A stretch of 44,624 nt of DNA from a virus, in IMG/VR virus record IMGVR_UViG_3300046167_000470, positions 1 to 44,624 of that record. The stretch is one strand, 5' to 3'. Below the pieces are notes generated by a model. That model was not told the origin of the DNA, did not search any database, and was given only the letters and a program-made list of their open reading frames with translations. Shown here in pieces: positions 33,860-41,354 of this stretch (position 1 is the stretch's first letter; the number at the start of each line of letters is the position of its first letter). A program made the translations under genes and the position numbers.

Positions 33860-34708
33860 ATGAAGAAACTATATACATTTAAAGAATTCTTAAGCGAGAA
33901 AGTCCAGGTCAATAACTTGGACAATTTCGTATTTGAAGGTGGGGCCGCTGGCCACATGAAACACCCATTCGATGACAACTCATTAACCTTTGCTGATTTT
34001 AAAACTATTGTAAGATCTGCGCTACAGGGTGGTTTAGATTTTGAACAGCAACCTGCTGAAAAGACAGATGGTCAGAATCTATTTGCATCTGTAAGGGATG
34101 GTAAAGCTATCTTCTCAAGAAACAAGGGACAACTTATTGCACCCCTAGATCTAAACGGGCTCATTAAAATGTTTGCAGACCACCAAGTACCTCTAGTTAG
34201 AGAGACCTATGTTACTGCAGCTAAAGATTTAGCAAAGGCACTTCCGAAAGTCAAAGACCAATCAGTATTTGATGGTGGCAAGAACTTTATCAACATGGAG
34301 GTTATCAATATTAAGAACCCTAATGTAATAAACTACGATAAAGGTAATCTGTTACAATTCCATAATCTAACTTATACAGATGGTAATGGTAATATAATAG
34401 GAGACGATCAGTCTGTAGGTACAGAAATATTTAAAGCTATCGAGAAGGTAAAGGCTAACGTACAAAAGAACTATACTATAATTCCCCCTCAGATTTTAAA
34501 ACTAGCTAAAGATATAAACTTCGATGAGAGAGTCGGCTATTACGAAAAGAAGATAAATAAACTAAGAGATACTTATAGTTTATCAGACCAAGATGAAGTT
34601 AAAATGTATCATGAGGCTTGGTGGAGAAACCAAATCGAAGAGAACTTTCGCAGACTTAGATCCAGCAATAAAAGAGGGACTCTTATTAAGATGGGCATAT
34701 TTAGATAA
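33860..34708 (+). CDS. Ligase-like nucleotidyltransferase with capsid-targeting-type N-terminus (main part, frameshifted)
   Basis: The N-terminus MKKLYTFKEFLSEKV fits the targeting-like motif shared by neighbours. It is followed by a conserved block F-E-G-G-A-A-G-H-M-x-H-P-F-D-D (residues 25-39) and a covalent nucleotidyltransferase motif I, E-K68-T-D-G71-Q-N, with F-S-R-N-K-G following at about 85-90. Lys68 would be the residue adenylated in ligase-type enzymes. An extra C at 34649 (TTTCG) breaks the frame, so the last ~20 codons are wrong. Repair of this and a second extra C at 34824 gives a 425-residue protein ending at 35139 with a motif IV/V-like E-G-I-V-F-R-Y-K-G. Substrate (DNA, RNA or protein) is unknown. 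Confidence 0.65.
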   Translation: MKKLYTFKEFLSEKVQVNNLDNFVFEGGAAGHMKHPFDDNSLTFADFKTIVRSALQGGLDFEQQPAEKTDGQNLFASVRDGKAIFSRNKGQLIAPLDLNGLIKMFADHQVPLVRETYVTAAKDLAKALPKVKDQSVFDGGKNFINMEVINIKNPNVINYDKGNLLQFHNLTYTDGNGNIIGDDQSVGTEIFKAIEKVKANVQKNYTIIPPQILKLAKDINFDERVGYYEKKINKLRDTYSLSDQDEVKMYHEAWWRNQIEENFRRLRSSNKRGTLIKMGIFR

Positions 34709-34874
34709 ACAAACTCTAAATATGAGAGACTTAAAGAAAGCAGTTACTCCAGAACAGGCAAAAGCTGTTAAGGATTTTGATGGTCAAAGAAACATAAAGT
34801 ATAAAGAAAACATTCTACCCTTTCGAGAACTTATTTTTAGAATTAGGTTCAGATGTTTTAAAGAATGCTTCTAA
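34593..34874 (+). CDS. Ligase-like nucleotidyltransferase, middle fragment
   Basis: Real sequence in this frame begins near 34650 (FADLDPAIKEGLLLRWAYLD) and runs to about 34823 (KYKENILPF). The ATG at 34593 lies in the out-of-frame overlap and is not a true start. It is helical and links the catalytic core to the C-terminal part. It ends where a second extra C in TTTCGAG (34824) shifts the frame. Not an independent gene. Confidence 0.45.
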   Translation: MKLKCIMRLGGETKSKRTFADLDPAIKEGLLLRWAYLDKQTLNMRDLKKAVTPEQAKAVKDFDGQRNIKYKENILPFRELIFRIRFRCFKECF

Positions 34875-35139
34875 TTTTGTCGCGGCTAGTCCAGATGAAG
34901 AGAAGGCTAGATTACAGAATCAAATTAGAACAGAGGCCGGAAAGATTAAAAAGAACGGCGACTTAAAACAAATAGAGAAAGTAGAAAAAGAATTAAAGAG
35001 ACTAGAAGGTATTGGTGGTGTCGAATCAATCATGCCAACAGAAGGAATAGTCTTTAGGTATAAAGGTAAAACATTCAAGTTAACTGGTACTTTTGCCGCT
35101 ATTAACCAGCTAATGGGTATTATTAAATACGGTAGATAA
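34825..35139 (+). pseudogene. Ligase-like nucleotidyltransferase, C-terminal fragment
   Basis: 105 codons open to TAA at 35137-35139 with no start codon of their own, directly continuing the previous fragment (ENLFLELGSDVLKNASNF). A charged coiled segment is followed by S-I-M-P-T-E-G-I-V-F-R-Y-K-G-K-T-F-K-L, matching nucleotidyltransferase motifs IV and V (E-G-x-V and K-x-K). This supports a complete ligase-type catalytic core across the three pieces. Confidence 0.6.
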
Positions 35140-35147
35140 AAACTATT

Positions 35148-35471
35148 ATGGCATTACAGAATTTAAAAACATATTTCGAAGGAGCTAATACAGTAGACGT
35201 TGACTCATTGTTAAATAATAAATGTATTATTGTAGAGAAAATAGATGCATCATCATTTCATGTAAAGAGAGATGGTTCAAATTTTTTATACTATAAGTCA
35301 GGGTCTAAGCAAGAGATGAATCTTGTAGATCGTACTATTGTAAGATATTACGAAAACGCTATTAGACATTTTAAATCTGTTTCTGAAGAAAATGTAAAAG
35401 ATATGCCATTTGATTGGAAATTTGGTTTTGATTATTTAGTGGATAATAAAACTATTGTATGTAGAATATGA
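35148..35471 (+). CDS. RNA-ligase-like domain, N-terminal part of a two-domain nucleotidyltransferase
   Basis: 107 codons. The N-terminus (MALQNLKTYFEGA) is a weaker match to the targeting-like motif. Motif I is clear: V-E-K31-I-D-A-S-S-F-H-V-K-R-D-G-S, with Lys31 the predicted nucleotide-accepting residue. A helix and F-D-W-K-F-G-F-D-Y follow, as expected before motif IIIa. The frame then breaks into a stretch with several indels (35460-35900) beyond which the same protein seems to continue into the NMN-adenylyltransferase-like part ending at 37012. Ligase superfamily membership is from motifs only; an RNA ligase or a protein AMPylase-like enzyme are both possible. Confidence 0.6.
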   Translation: MALQNLKTYFEGANTVDVDSLLNNKCIIVEKIDASSFHVKRDGSNFLYYKSGSKQEMNLVDRTIVRYYENAIRHFKSVSEENVKDMPFDWKFGFDYLVDNKTIVCRI

Positions 35472-35902
35472 CCTATTAACCAAAATCAAATTTATCCTAA
35501 CACGATATACAAGTAATGCAACCTTCTATCCTACTAAGATTAGAAAGGTAATCAGAGATACCTAAAGTCTTAGAAAAATGGGCGAATAATTAGGTGTTGC
35601 TGCGCCTCCAGTTTTTATTTGAAGGTCTTTTAGATTCAGGACAGAAAGATAGTCTAAAAAGATTATTATCCATGTCAATTAATGAGTTTGAACAAACATT
35701 TGAAGATAAAGATAAACCATCGTTTACTAGAGTAGTATATGGCATCTTTAATGAAAAATAAGAAGCAATCAGCTCTTATGAATGATTTATCTAAAGATGT
35801 CGCTGGATTTGTTTATTAATTTTCATGATGGAAAGGAATTAAAACCTTTTAAATTAGAAAAGTTTAATCAAACCACCTAAAGAAGATAGAAAGCCTTCTG
35901 AC
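35472..35902 (+). pseudogene. Indel-dense linker region of the two-domain nucleotidyltransferase
   Basis: No long frame is open, but short stretches in all three + frames read as one protein: EYDLLTKN, FILTRYTSNATFYPTKIRK, VLEKWANN, LGVAAPP, LFEGLLDSGQKDSLKRLLSM, INEFEQTFEDKDKPSFTRVV, NDLSKDVAGF, then INFHDGKELKPFKLEKFNQ. The last looks like ligase motifs IV and V. At least five one-base errors in ~400 bases would be needed to restore it. This is the densest indel cluster in the window; no other gene is seen here. Confidence 0.5.
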
Positions 35903-37012
35903 ATGTATCAAATAACAATATTAGATCTTGTTGAACATTTAATTAACTATGATTTTAGTGAAGTTCAATTAGAATCAGAGACTACAGATAGAAGATATTT
36001 AGAATTATTATCGACGGTCTTTAATAATTATATTGAAAAGAATGCTACAAAATATATTGGAGCTAAATTTGATTCAGCAGATTTTTCTGAGTCTCCAATG
36101 TTTGAACTAAACCATAAATTTATTCAAAACGAAAAGACTTTAACTTTAGTACAAGATAAGATTTTATCTGAACTATTTAAAATTACACTAGGTTCTTTTA
36201 GAAAGAAAAGAACAAAAGAGACTGATATTATTAATAAAGATTTAATGAATCAAATGAATCAAATTATTGAAAAGATTGATTCTTTAGTAATGGCTAAAAC
36301 AAATGAAGCAGACGTTATGAACTTTAAACAATATTTATTAAATCAAAATATTTCTAGCCAAGTTAGTCCAATTACTGAGGGTCTAACTGTAAAATATAAA
36401 GATCAAGGTAAGAAATTAGTTAATATGTTTGTTGGTAGATTTCAGCCATTTACATTAGGACATGCAAAGGTTATTGAAACTATCCATAAACAAAACGGTT
36501 ATCCAGTAGTTATCTTCTTAATTAAGTCTAAGACTAAGAAGGCAGAAGATGCATTTAAGAGACCTTACGATGAAGAGACACAATTAGCAATGTTAGAGAG
36601 ATTAAAGTCTTCATATCCAATTGAAGATGTAAAGATCTTACCAACTGCAGCTATTGATAAAATGTTTAATGAACTAAGACCTCAATATGAACCAGTACTT
36701 TGGGGAACTGGAACTGATAGAATGAAGGTATATGGTTATCAAGTAGATAAACAAGAATACAGAGATGATCTAGACGTTAGAGATGATTTTGGTCTATTTG
36801 AAATTCCAAGATCAGGTAAAAACATTTCAGCGACTCAAGTTAGAAATGCAATGTTAGATGATAACGAAAAACTATTTAAAAAATTAACTCCTAAAGGTGT
36901 CCACGGCATGTATGGAGAACTAAAAATGAAATTAGAAGACTCGATGGGTGTTGCTGCAGAATCTGCACAACCAGAATTCCTAACCTTCGATGATTTTTTA
37001 AAGAATATATAA
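35903..37012 (+). CDS. NMN adenylyltransferase-like nucleotidyltransferase domain protein
   Basis: 369 codons. The first ~165 residues are helical and end in a processing-like I-T-E/G. Then comes a HIGH-superfamily nucleotidyltransferase: G-R-F-Q-P-F at about 178-183, T-L-G-H at 184-187 (the T/H-x-G-H ATP-binding motif), and I-S-A-T-Q-V-R at about 307 (the I-S-x-T-x-x-R motif). G-R-F-Q-P-F with this ending is typical of NMN adenylyltransferases (NadM/NadR type), which make NAD+ from NMN and ATP. The C-terminus (FLTFDDFLKNI) mirrors the N-terminal targeting motif. The ATG at 35903 may be internal; the true start is probably 35148. Confidence 0.75.
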   Translation: MYQITILDLVEHLINYDFSEVQLESETTDRRYLELLSTVFNNYIEKNATKYIGAKFDSADFSESPMFELNHKFIQNEKTLTLVQDKILSELFKITLGSFRKKRTKETDIINKDLMNQMNQIIEKIDSLVMAKTNEADVMNFKQYLLNQNISSQVSPITEGLTVKYKDQGKKLVNMFVGRFQPFTLGHAKVIETIHKQNGYPVVIFLIKSKTKKAEDAFKRPYDEETQLAMLERLKSSYPIEDVKILPTAAIDKMFNELRPQYEPVLWGTGTDRMKVYGYQVDKQEYRDDLDVRDDFGLFEIPRSGKNISATQVRNAMLDDNEKLFKKLTPKGVHGMYGELKMKLEDSMGVAAESAQPEFLTFDDFLKNI

Positions 37013-37031
37013 ACAAATATAGCATATTAAT

Positions 37032-37442
37032 ATGAAAAATATAAAAACATTTGAAGGCTTTAGAGAAGAAGGCTATAAGCCAACAAACGAGTCTATTCAA
37101 TTCGGTTCTTATTACTATAATAGTAGAACAGCATTTGGTGAGTTTAGCGATAACCTACCAGAAAAAGGCGATACAAAGTATTTAGTATTTGCTCATAATG
37201 AAGTAGACTTCTATGGTCAGAGAATTAGATTAGAAGCAGGTCATACTTTGGGCGGTCCAAATGGAAAGCAACATATTGGTATTTTTGACGATGAGGCTAG
37301 TGCCGCAGAAGCATATAAGACTGCTATGAAAAAACCAGATGGCGTTTTACTTTCATTCTCAATGGGAACTCTTTACGCAAAATCTAAGTTCTCTTTTCAA
37401 TATGAAGAAACACAGGGTAAACTAGCAAAAATTAAAGCATAA
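37032..37442 (+). CDS. Small protein with capsid-targeting-type N-terminus
   Basis: 136 residues. It begins MKNIKTFEGFREEG, matching the F-x-x-F-x-x-E pattern of neighbouring genes. The rest is a compact alpha/beta domain (TKYLVFAHNEVDFYGQRIRL; IGIFDDEASAAEAYKTAMKK; LSFSMGTLYAKSKFSFQYEE). I do not recognise the family. A 19-base leader separates it from the NMN-adenylyltransferase-like gene, and the next gene starts two bases after its stop. Context suggests a packaged internal head protein. Confidence 0.6.
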   Translation: MKNIKTFEGFREEGYKPTNESIQFGSYYYNSRTAFGEFSDNLPEKGDTKYLVFAHNEVDFYGQRIRLEAGHTLGGPNGKQHIGIFDDEASAAEAYKTAMKKPDGVLLSFSMGTLYAKSKFSFQYEETQGKLAKIKA

Positions 37443-37444
37443 TC

Positions 37445-39823
37445 ATGATAAACTTCGAAGACTTTTTATCGGAAGGCAAGAAATTGCAAATCAAAAGAAA
37501 ATATACAGAGAACCACCCTGCTCAAACTGTAGGTAAAACTGCTAATGTAAGAAATGCAGTCCTACAAGCTATTAAAGACGGTGTAGTGACAAGAGAAGAG
37601 TTTAACAAGATTCTTTCCGAATTATCTACTAGTTCAAGCCAATGGGCTTCTAGAAATAGAAAGTACTTTAATGTTTCTGAAGAGGGTGTAAAGCTTTCAA
37701 AATGGGGTCGTAGAATTCTAGCTGAACTAGATGAAACTCCTAAAGCTGCTGAAGTATTTGAGGCTACGGTAGAAATGGACGCTTTAGATCCAGATAATAA
37801 AGATTTCTTAAAATTCTTAAAGAAGAATAGAGTTAAGATTATCAATAAAGTAATGGACGGTCCAGGTGGTGGTACTCCAGTTATCACAATGCAGGGTAAG
37901 AGAAAAGATCTTGAAAAAGTATTAGCAGATCCAGAACTTGGATGGGACGATCCAGAACTTGGAGAGTATATCGAAGAGTCAGTAGTTAATGAGAAGATCA
38001 AAGTTACAAAATCTGATTGGCCTAATGCTGTTGTTAAATATAAAGGTAAGAAATACGAAATAGAATTTGACGACTATGATGTGATTGATGACCACGGTAA
38101 TGAGGGTAAAGATCTTTATTTCATGGGAGTAGATCAAGAAGGTGGTAATTGGGAAGTTGACGTATATGCTGATTATAGAGATGAGGTAGAAGATATTCAT
38201 TGGGACACTTTAATTTACAAAGGTATTGATGAATCAGTAGTTAATGAAGCTAAATTCGTAAAAGATTTTGATAAAGCAGTTTTAGATGCTGAAACAGAAA
38301 AAGATGTTTTAAAAGTATATCCTAAAGCTGAATTTTATGTAGGTAAAATGTCACATTTCTTTGGAGAACTAGAACCAAACTTATTCTTTAAAGCTTATTA
38401 TGCTAAATACTACAAACAAGACACTGGTAAATCAATTAAAGGTGATTTTAAAATTACTACGGTTTACTCAGAAAAAGGTAGCAGATATGTAAATCTACAT
38501 GTTGAAGAATCTGCAATCACTGAAAACTATGAAGTTATTTATAGTGACGGTGTAAGTGCTATGAAAAAGTTTAGAAACGAGAAACAAGCACTAGACTTCA
38601 TGAAGAAAACTATCGCTTCTAATAAAAAACTAAGAGATATTGCAGTCTACAAACCAGGCATGCATTCAACTACTCAAACTGAATTAGTTGTTAAATTCTG
38701 GGGAGACGGCTCTTACCTAGATAACGTATCCAAAAGAGATAAAAATTTAGCTGCTAAAAAACTAGAAGAAAATACAAATATGAAAAGTGAAATAAATTTA
38801 TTCGAATCATTTAGTGACTTCGTTGGAGCTAACTTTCTTAACGAAGCAATTAAATCAGCTATATTAAGAACAGTTCTATCAAACGGTAGAGAGGGTAAAG
38901 AAGCTAAGAAAAATCTTTCTAATTTAGCTAAAGGTTTTTACAACCTATCTAAAGTAGCTCTTGATAAAATCGAAGATGAAGATTTTATTATTAGCAACGA
39001 TGTATCAAAGATATTTAAAAACTACGGCGGTTCAAGCCACGTACTTTTCTTTATCTCAGATAACGAGAAAGAAAATCCATACTATGACCATAACAACGGA
39101 TCATGGAATGACTATAAAATGGTTCCAGGTGGAGGTATTGTATTAGCAGCTATGTCTGGTGACAGACAATTCTATGCTAATGAGTGGTCAAGATGGGCAG
39201 GTGCTAGATCCTGGTCTAAACAGAAAAAAGGTGATGTAGACCAAATCGGTATTAACCACAAATATAGAGGTTGGGGCGCATCGGGTCTTAACAACGGTAA
39301 GAGAATTGCAGAGATGTCTGATAGAGTTATTGTTATCAACCTAGAACTAATTAGACAAAAGTATTCTACTCAACAGTTAAGAGATGCAAGAAAAGCAGCT
39401 AAAGCAGATGCAACAGCATTCAAATCTGATAAAGACTTTAGAGATGCTAACAGAAATAGATACCACAAGATCTTAGCTGATAAAGCGGCAAGTTTACCAC
39501 TAGATAAAATGGTATCAGATGCAATAGACAAGCTGGCTAAACAAATCTCAGACGGTTTAAAGAAAGGTGAGAAGACTAGATACCAAGAAATTAAAATTGG
39601 TGAATCTCCAAAAGGTAAAGAAGTAAAAGCAAAAGATGCATCTCAACACATGTCAAATATCTTAGATGACTATTCTAGGTATGTAGATTACATTAGACAG
39701 GCAGAAGAATCTGAGGCTAGATATGGTGAAAAAGAATCTTACTACGAAAGAGAATCTAAGAACTATGCAAAGCAAATTAAAGAAAGAATAAACAAGATTG
39801 ATAGTTTCGACTACGCTTGGTAA
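37445..39823 (+). CDS. Multidomain head-type polyprotein with repeated E-S-x-x-x-E motifs
   Basis: 792 residues starting MINFEDFLSEGKK, a good targeting-like segment. It is divided by motifs resembling prohead-protease sites: E-S-V-V-N-E183/K, E-S-V-V-N-E268/A, E-S-A-I-T-E360/N and F-L-N-E467/A. The pieces between them (about 85-107 residues) look like separate small alpha/beta domains; residues 120-175 include DGPGGGTPVITMQGKRKDLE. A second targeting-like segment lies internally (Met446: LFESFSDFVGANFLNE), followed by a 325-residue charged domain with WARWAGARSW-like tryptophans (actual SRWAGARSWSKQKKGD). This suggests two joined internal proteins. No enzyme motif recognised. Cleavage is predicted, not shown. 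Confidence 0.65.
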   Translation: MINFEDFLSEGKKLQIKRKYTENHPAQTVGKTANVRNAVLQAIKDGVVTREEFNKILSELSTSSSQWASRNRKYFNVSEEGVKLSKWGRRILAELDETPKAAEVFEATVEMDALDPDNKDFLKFLKKNRVKIINKVMDGPGGGTPVITMQGKRKDLEKVLADPELGWDDPELGEYIEESVVNEKIKVTKSDWPNAVVKYKGKKYEIEFDDYDVIDDHGNEGKDLYFMGVDQEGGNWEVDVYADYRDEVEDIHWDTLIYKGIDESVVNEAKFVKDFDKAVLDAETEKDVLKVYPKAEFYVGKMSHFFGELEPNLFFKAYYAKYYKQDTGKSIKGDFKITTVYSEKGSRYVNLHVEESAITENYEVIYSDGVSAMKKFRNEKQALDFMKKTIASNKKLRDIAVYKPGMHSTTQTELVVKFWGDGSYLDNVSKRDKNLAAKKLEENTNMKSEINLFESFSDFVGANFLNEAIKSAILRTVLSNGREGKEAKKNLSNLAKGFYNLSKVALDKIEDEDFIISNDVSKIFKNYGGSSHVLFFISDNEKENPYYDHNNGSWNDYKMVPGGGIVLAAMSGDRQFYANEWSRWAGARSWSKQKKGDVDQIGINHKYRGWGASGLNNGKRIAEMSDRVIVINLELIRQKYSTQQLRDARKAAKADATAFKSDKDFRDANRNRYHKILADKAASLPLDKMVSDAIDKLAKQISDGLKKGEKTRYQEIKIGESPKGKEVKAKDASQHMSNILDDYSRYVDYIRQAEESEARYGEKESYYERESKNYAKQIKERINKIDSFDYAW

Positions 39824-39835
39824 TATAATAGAGAT

Positions 39836-40375
39836 ATGAAAACAATCCCAACATTCGAACAATTTTTAAACGAAAAGTCATATAGAATGACAGGTATCTA
39901 CTCGGCCAAAGGTCTTGTAGGTAAAGTAATGCAAGCGTTTAGACAAGAGATTAAAACGATAAAGTACGAAGGTATTAATATAGTAACTCAAGAAGAAGTT
40001 AATAAAGAATGGGCAAAGTTTGAAGACAAAGCTAAAAAGATTATTTTAGATCAAGTAGAAAAAGGAGCAGGCGGCATGGATGGTATCTTATTTGTTACTG
40101 CTAATCTTTTTAATGGATTCGCCATAGATGAGGTTAATGGTTTAAATCGTGAAGATTCAGATACATTATATCTTTCATACGAGGTAGTAATTAATGTAGG
40201 CTTTATGGATGATGTTAACGGTAAAAAATTCGCTAGAAAAATCGATAAGACCGGAATGATGAATTCCCCGTTATCATACGAAAAGGAAGTTATTTACGGT
40301 AAATATGACGAGTCGGTTGGTAACAACAATCTAGAAATTAGAGATAGCGAATATATCCAAATAGACGGAAAATAA
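39836..40375 (+). CDS. Head-type protein with capsid-targeting-type N-terminus
   Basis: 179 residues beginning MKTIPTFEQFLNEKSYRMTG, one of the clearest matches to the shared F-x-x-F-L-x-E motif. The remainder is an alpha/beta domain (VMQAFRQEIKTIKYEGINIV; KAKKIILDQVEKGAGGMDGI; LYLSYEVVINVGFMDD). Family not recognised. It lies 12 bases after the polyprotein gene and one base before the next ATG. The role as a packaged internal protein is inferred from the N-terminus and neighbours. Confidence 0.6.
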   Translation: MKTIPTFEQFLNEKSYRMTGIYSAKGLVGKVMQAFRQEIKTIKYEGINIVTQEEVNKEWAKFEDKAKKIILDQVEKGAGGMDGILFVTANLFNGFAIDEVNGLNREDSDTLYLSYEVVINVGFMDDVNGKKFARKIDKTGMMNSPLSYEKEVIYGKYDESVGNNNLEIRDSEYIQIDGK

Positions 40376-40376
40376 T

Positions 40377-41354
40377 ATGCCATCTGTAAGTAAGTCACAA
40401 CAAAGATTAATGGGAATGGCATACGCTGTTAAATCCGGCGATATGAAAATCTCAGACATCGACCCAGCTTACAGAGACAAAGTAAAATCATTATCAGACG
40501 GAATGACAAAGAAAGACTTAAAGAAATACGCTTCAACAAAACATGATAATTTACCAGAGACGGTAGACGAAGCATTTATTGGACCGTTTGTATTTAATGA
40601 CAGTATGTCAGATGAAGAATTACTAGGAATGTATAATGGAGCATTAGATGGTTATGCTAACTATGCTAAAGGAATGCACTACTCTAAATCGGAATACAAG
40701 AAAGCTTACCAAGAAATTGAAAAGATCTTAAAAAAGCGAGGTGTTGCAGTAGATGAAGATTTTGCGCATGCAGCACAGAACATTACTCCTAGCGCAAACA
40801 TTGGAGGTATGGGTCCTGTGGTTCTACCTTCTGATGGTGGTGTAGGTTCTGGTGACGTTCCTTCAGTTGCAGATATTGATGATGACGAGGAAGAGGCTAA
40901 GAAAGATAAAACAAAAAAGAAATTAGAGATGGAAAACTTTAATCTATATACACAGTTTAATTCATTTGTAGGTGAATCATTGGTTAGCGAGGCATTTAAG
41001 TTTGGTAAGAAAAATCAATATTCAATTGATGATGTTAATGAATCCTATGGTTTTTGGGGTACATTAGATACTGCTGGTTTTAGACGTAAAGATATTGAAG
41101 ACTGTTGGCATTCTGCAATGGCATGGTTAACTGAAGCTTACAAATTCTCTGATGCCGGAGCACTTTACTACTTAAACGCAAAAGCAGGTAGATGGATTGC
41201 AGATCAAGTTATCGAACAAAAAGGTAATAAAGATGTAGTCGATGTATTAGAAGACTATGCTACTGATGCTGAATGGAAGAAGTGGTCAAAAGAGTATAAT
41301 AAGTTCGCTCAAGAAGGAAATGATGTCAGAAGCGACGGACTCCAAAATTTATGA
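40377..41354 (+). CDS. DUF3008-like N-terminus joined to an internal targeting-type segment and helical domain
   Basis: 325 residues. Residues 1-60 (PSVSKSQQRLMGMAYAVKSG, then KDLKKYASTKHDNLPE) match the short S-K-x-Q-Q-R to T-K-H-x-x-L-P-E pattern of DUF3008-like phage and bacterial proteins. A linker with GGMGPVVLPSDGGVGSGD and an acidic/lysine stretch leads to an internal Met185 with a targeting-like segment (MENFNLYTQFNSFVGESLVS, then E-A), containing E-S-L-V-S-E/A. A helical domain follows. The frame ends at 41354. The overlapping next gene starts at 41320; either they overlap or a one-base extra joins them into one longer protein. Confidence 0.6.
   Translation: MPSVSKSQQRLMGMAYAVKSGDMKISDIDPAYRDKVKSLSDGMTKKDLKKYASTKHDNLPETVDEAFIGPFVFNDSMSDEELLGMYNGALDGYANYAKGMHYSKSEYKKAYQEIEKILKKRGVAVDEDFAHAAQNITPSANIGGMGPVVLPSDGGVGSGDVPSVADIDDDEEEAKKDKTKKKLEMENFNLYTQFNSFVGESLVSEAFKFGKKNQYSIDDVNESYGFWGTLDTAGFRRKDIEDCWHSAMAWLTEAYKFSDAGALYYLNAKAGRWIADQVIEQKGNKDVVDVLEDYATDAEWKKWSKEYNKFAQEGNDVRSDGLQNL

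Noticed and set aside
37522-38200. Minus-strand frames opposite the polyprotein gene
   Set aside because: The coding strand has consistent codon use and motifs; the antisense frames have none.
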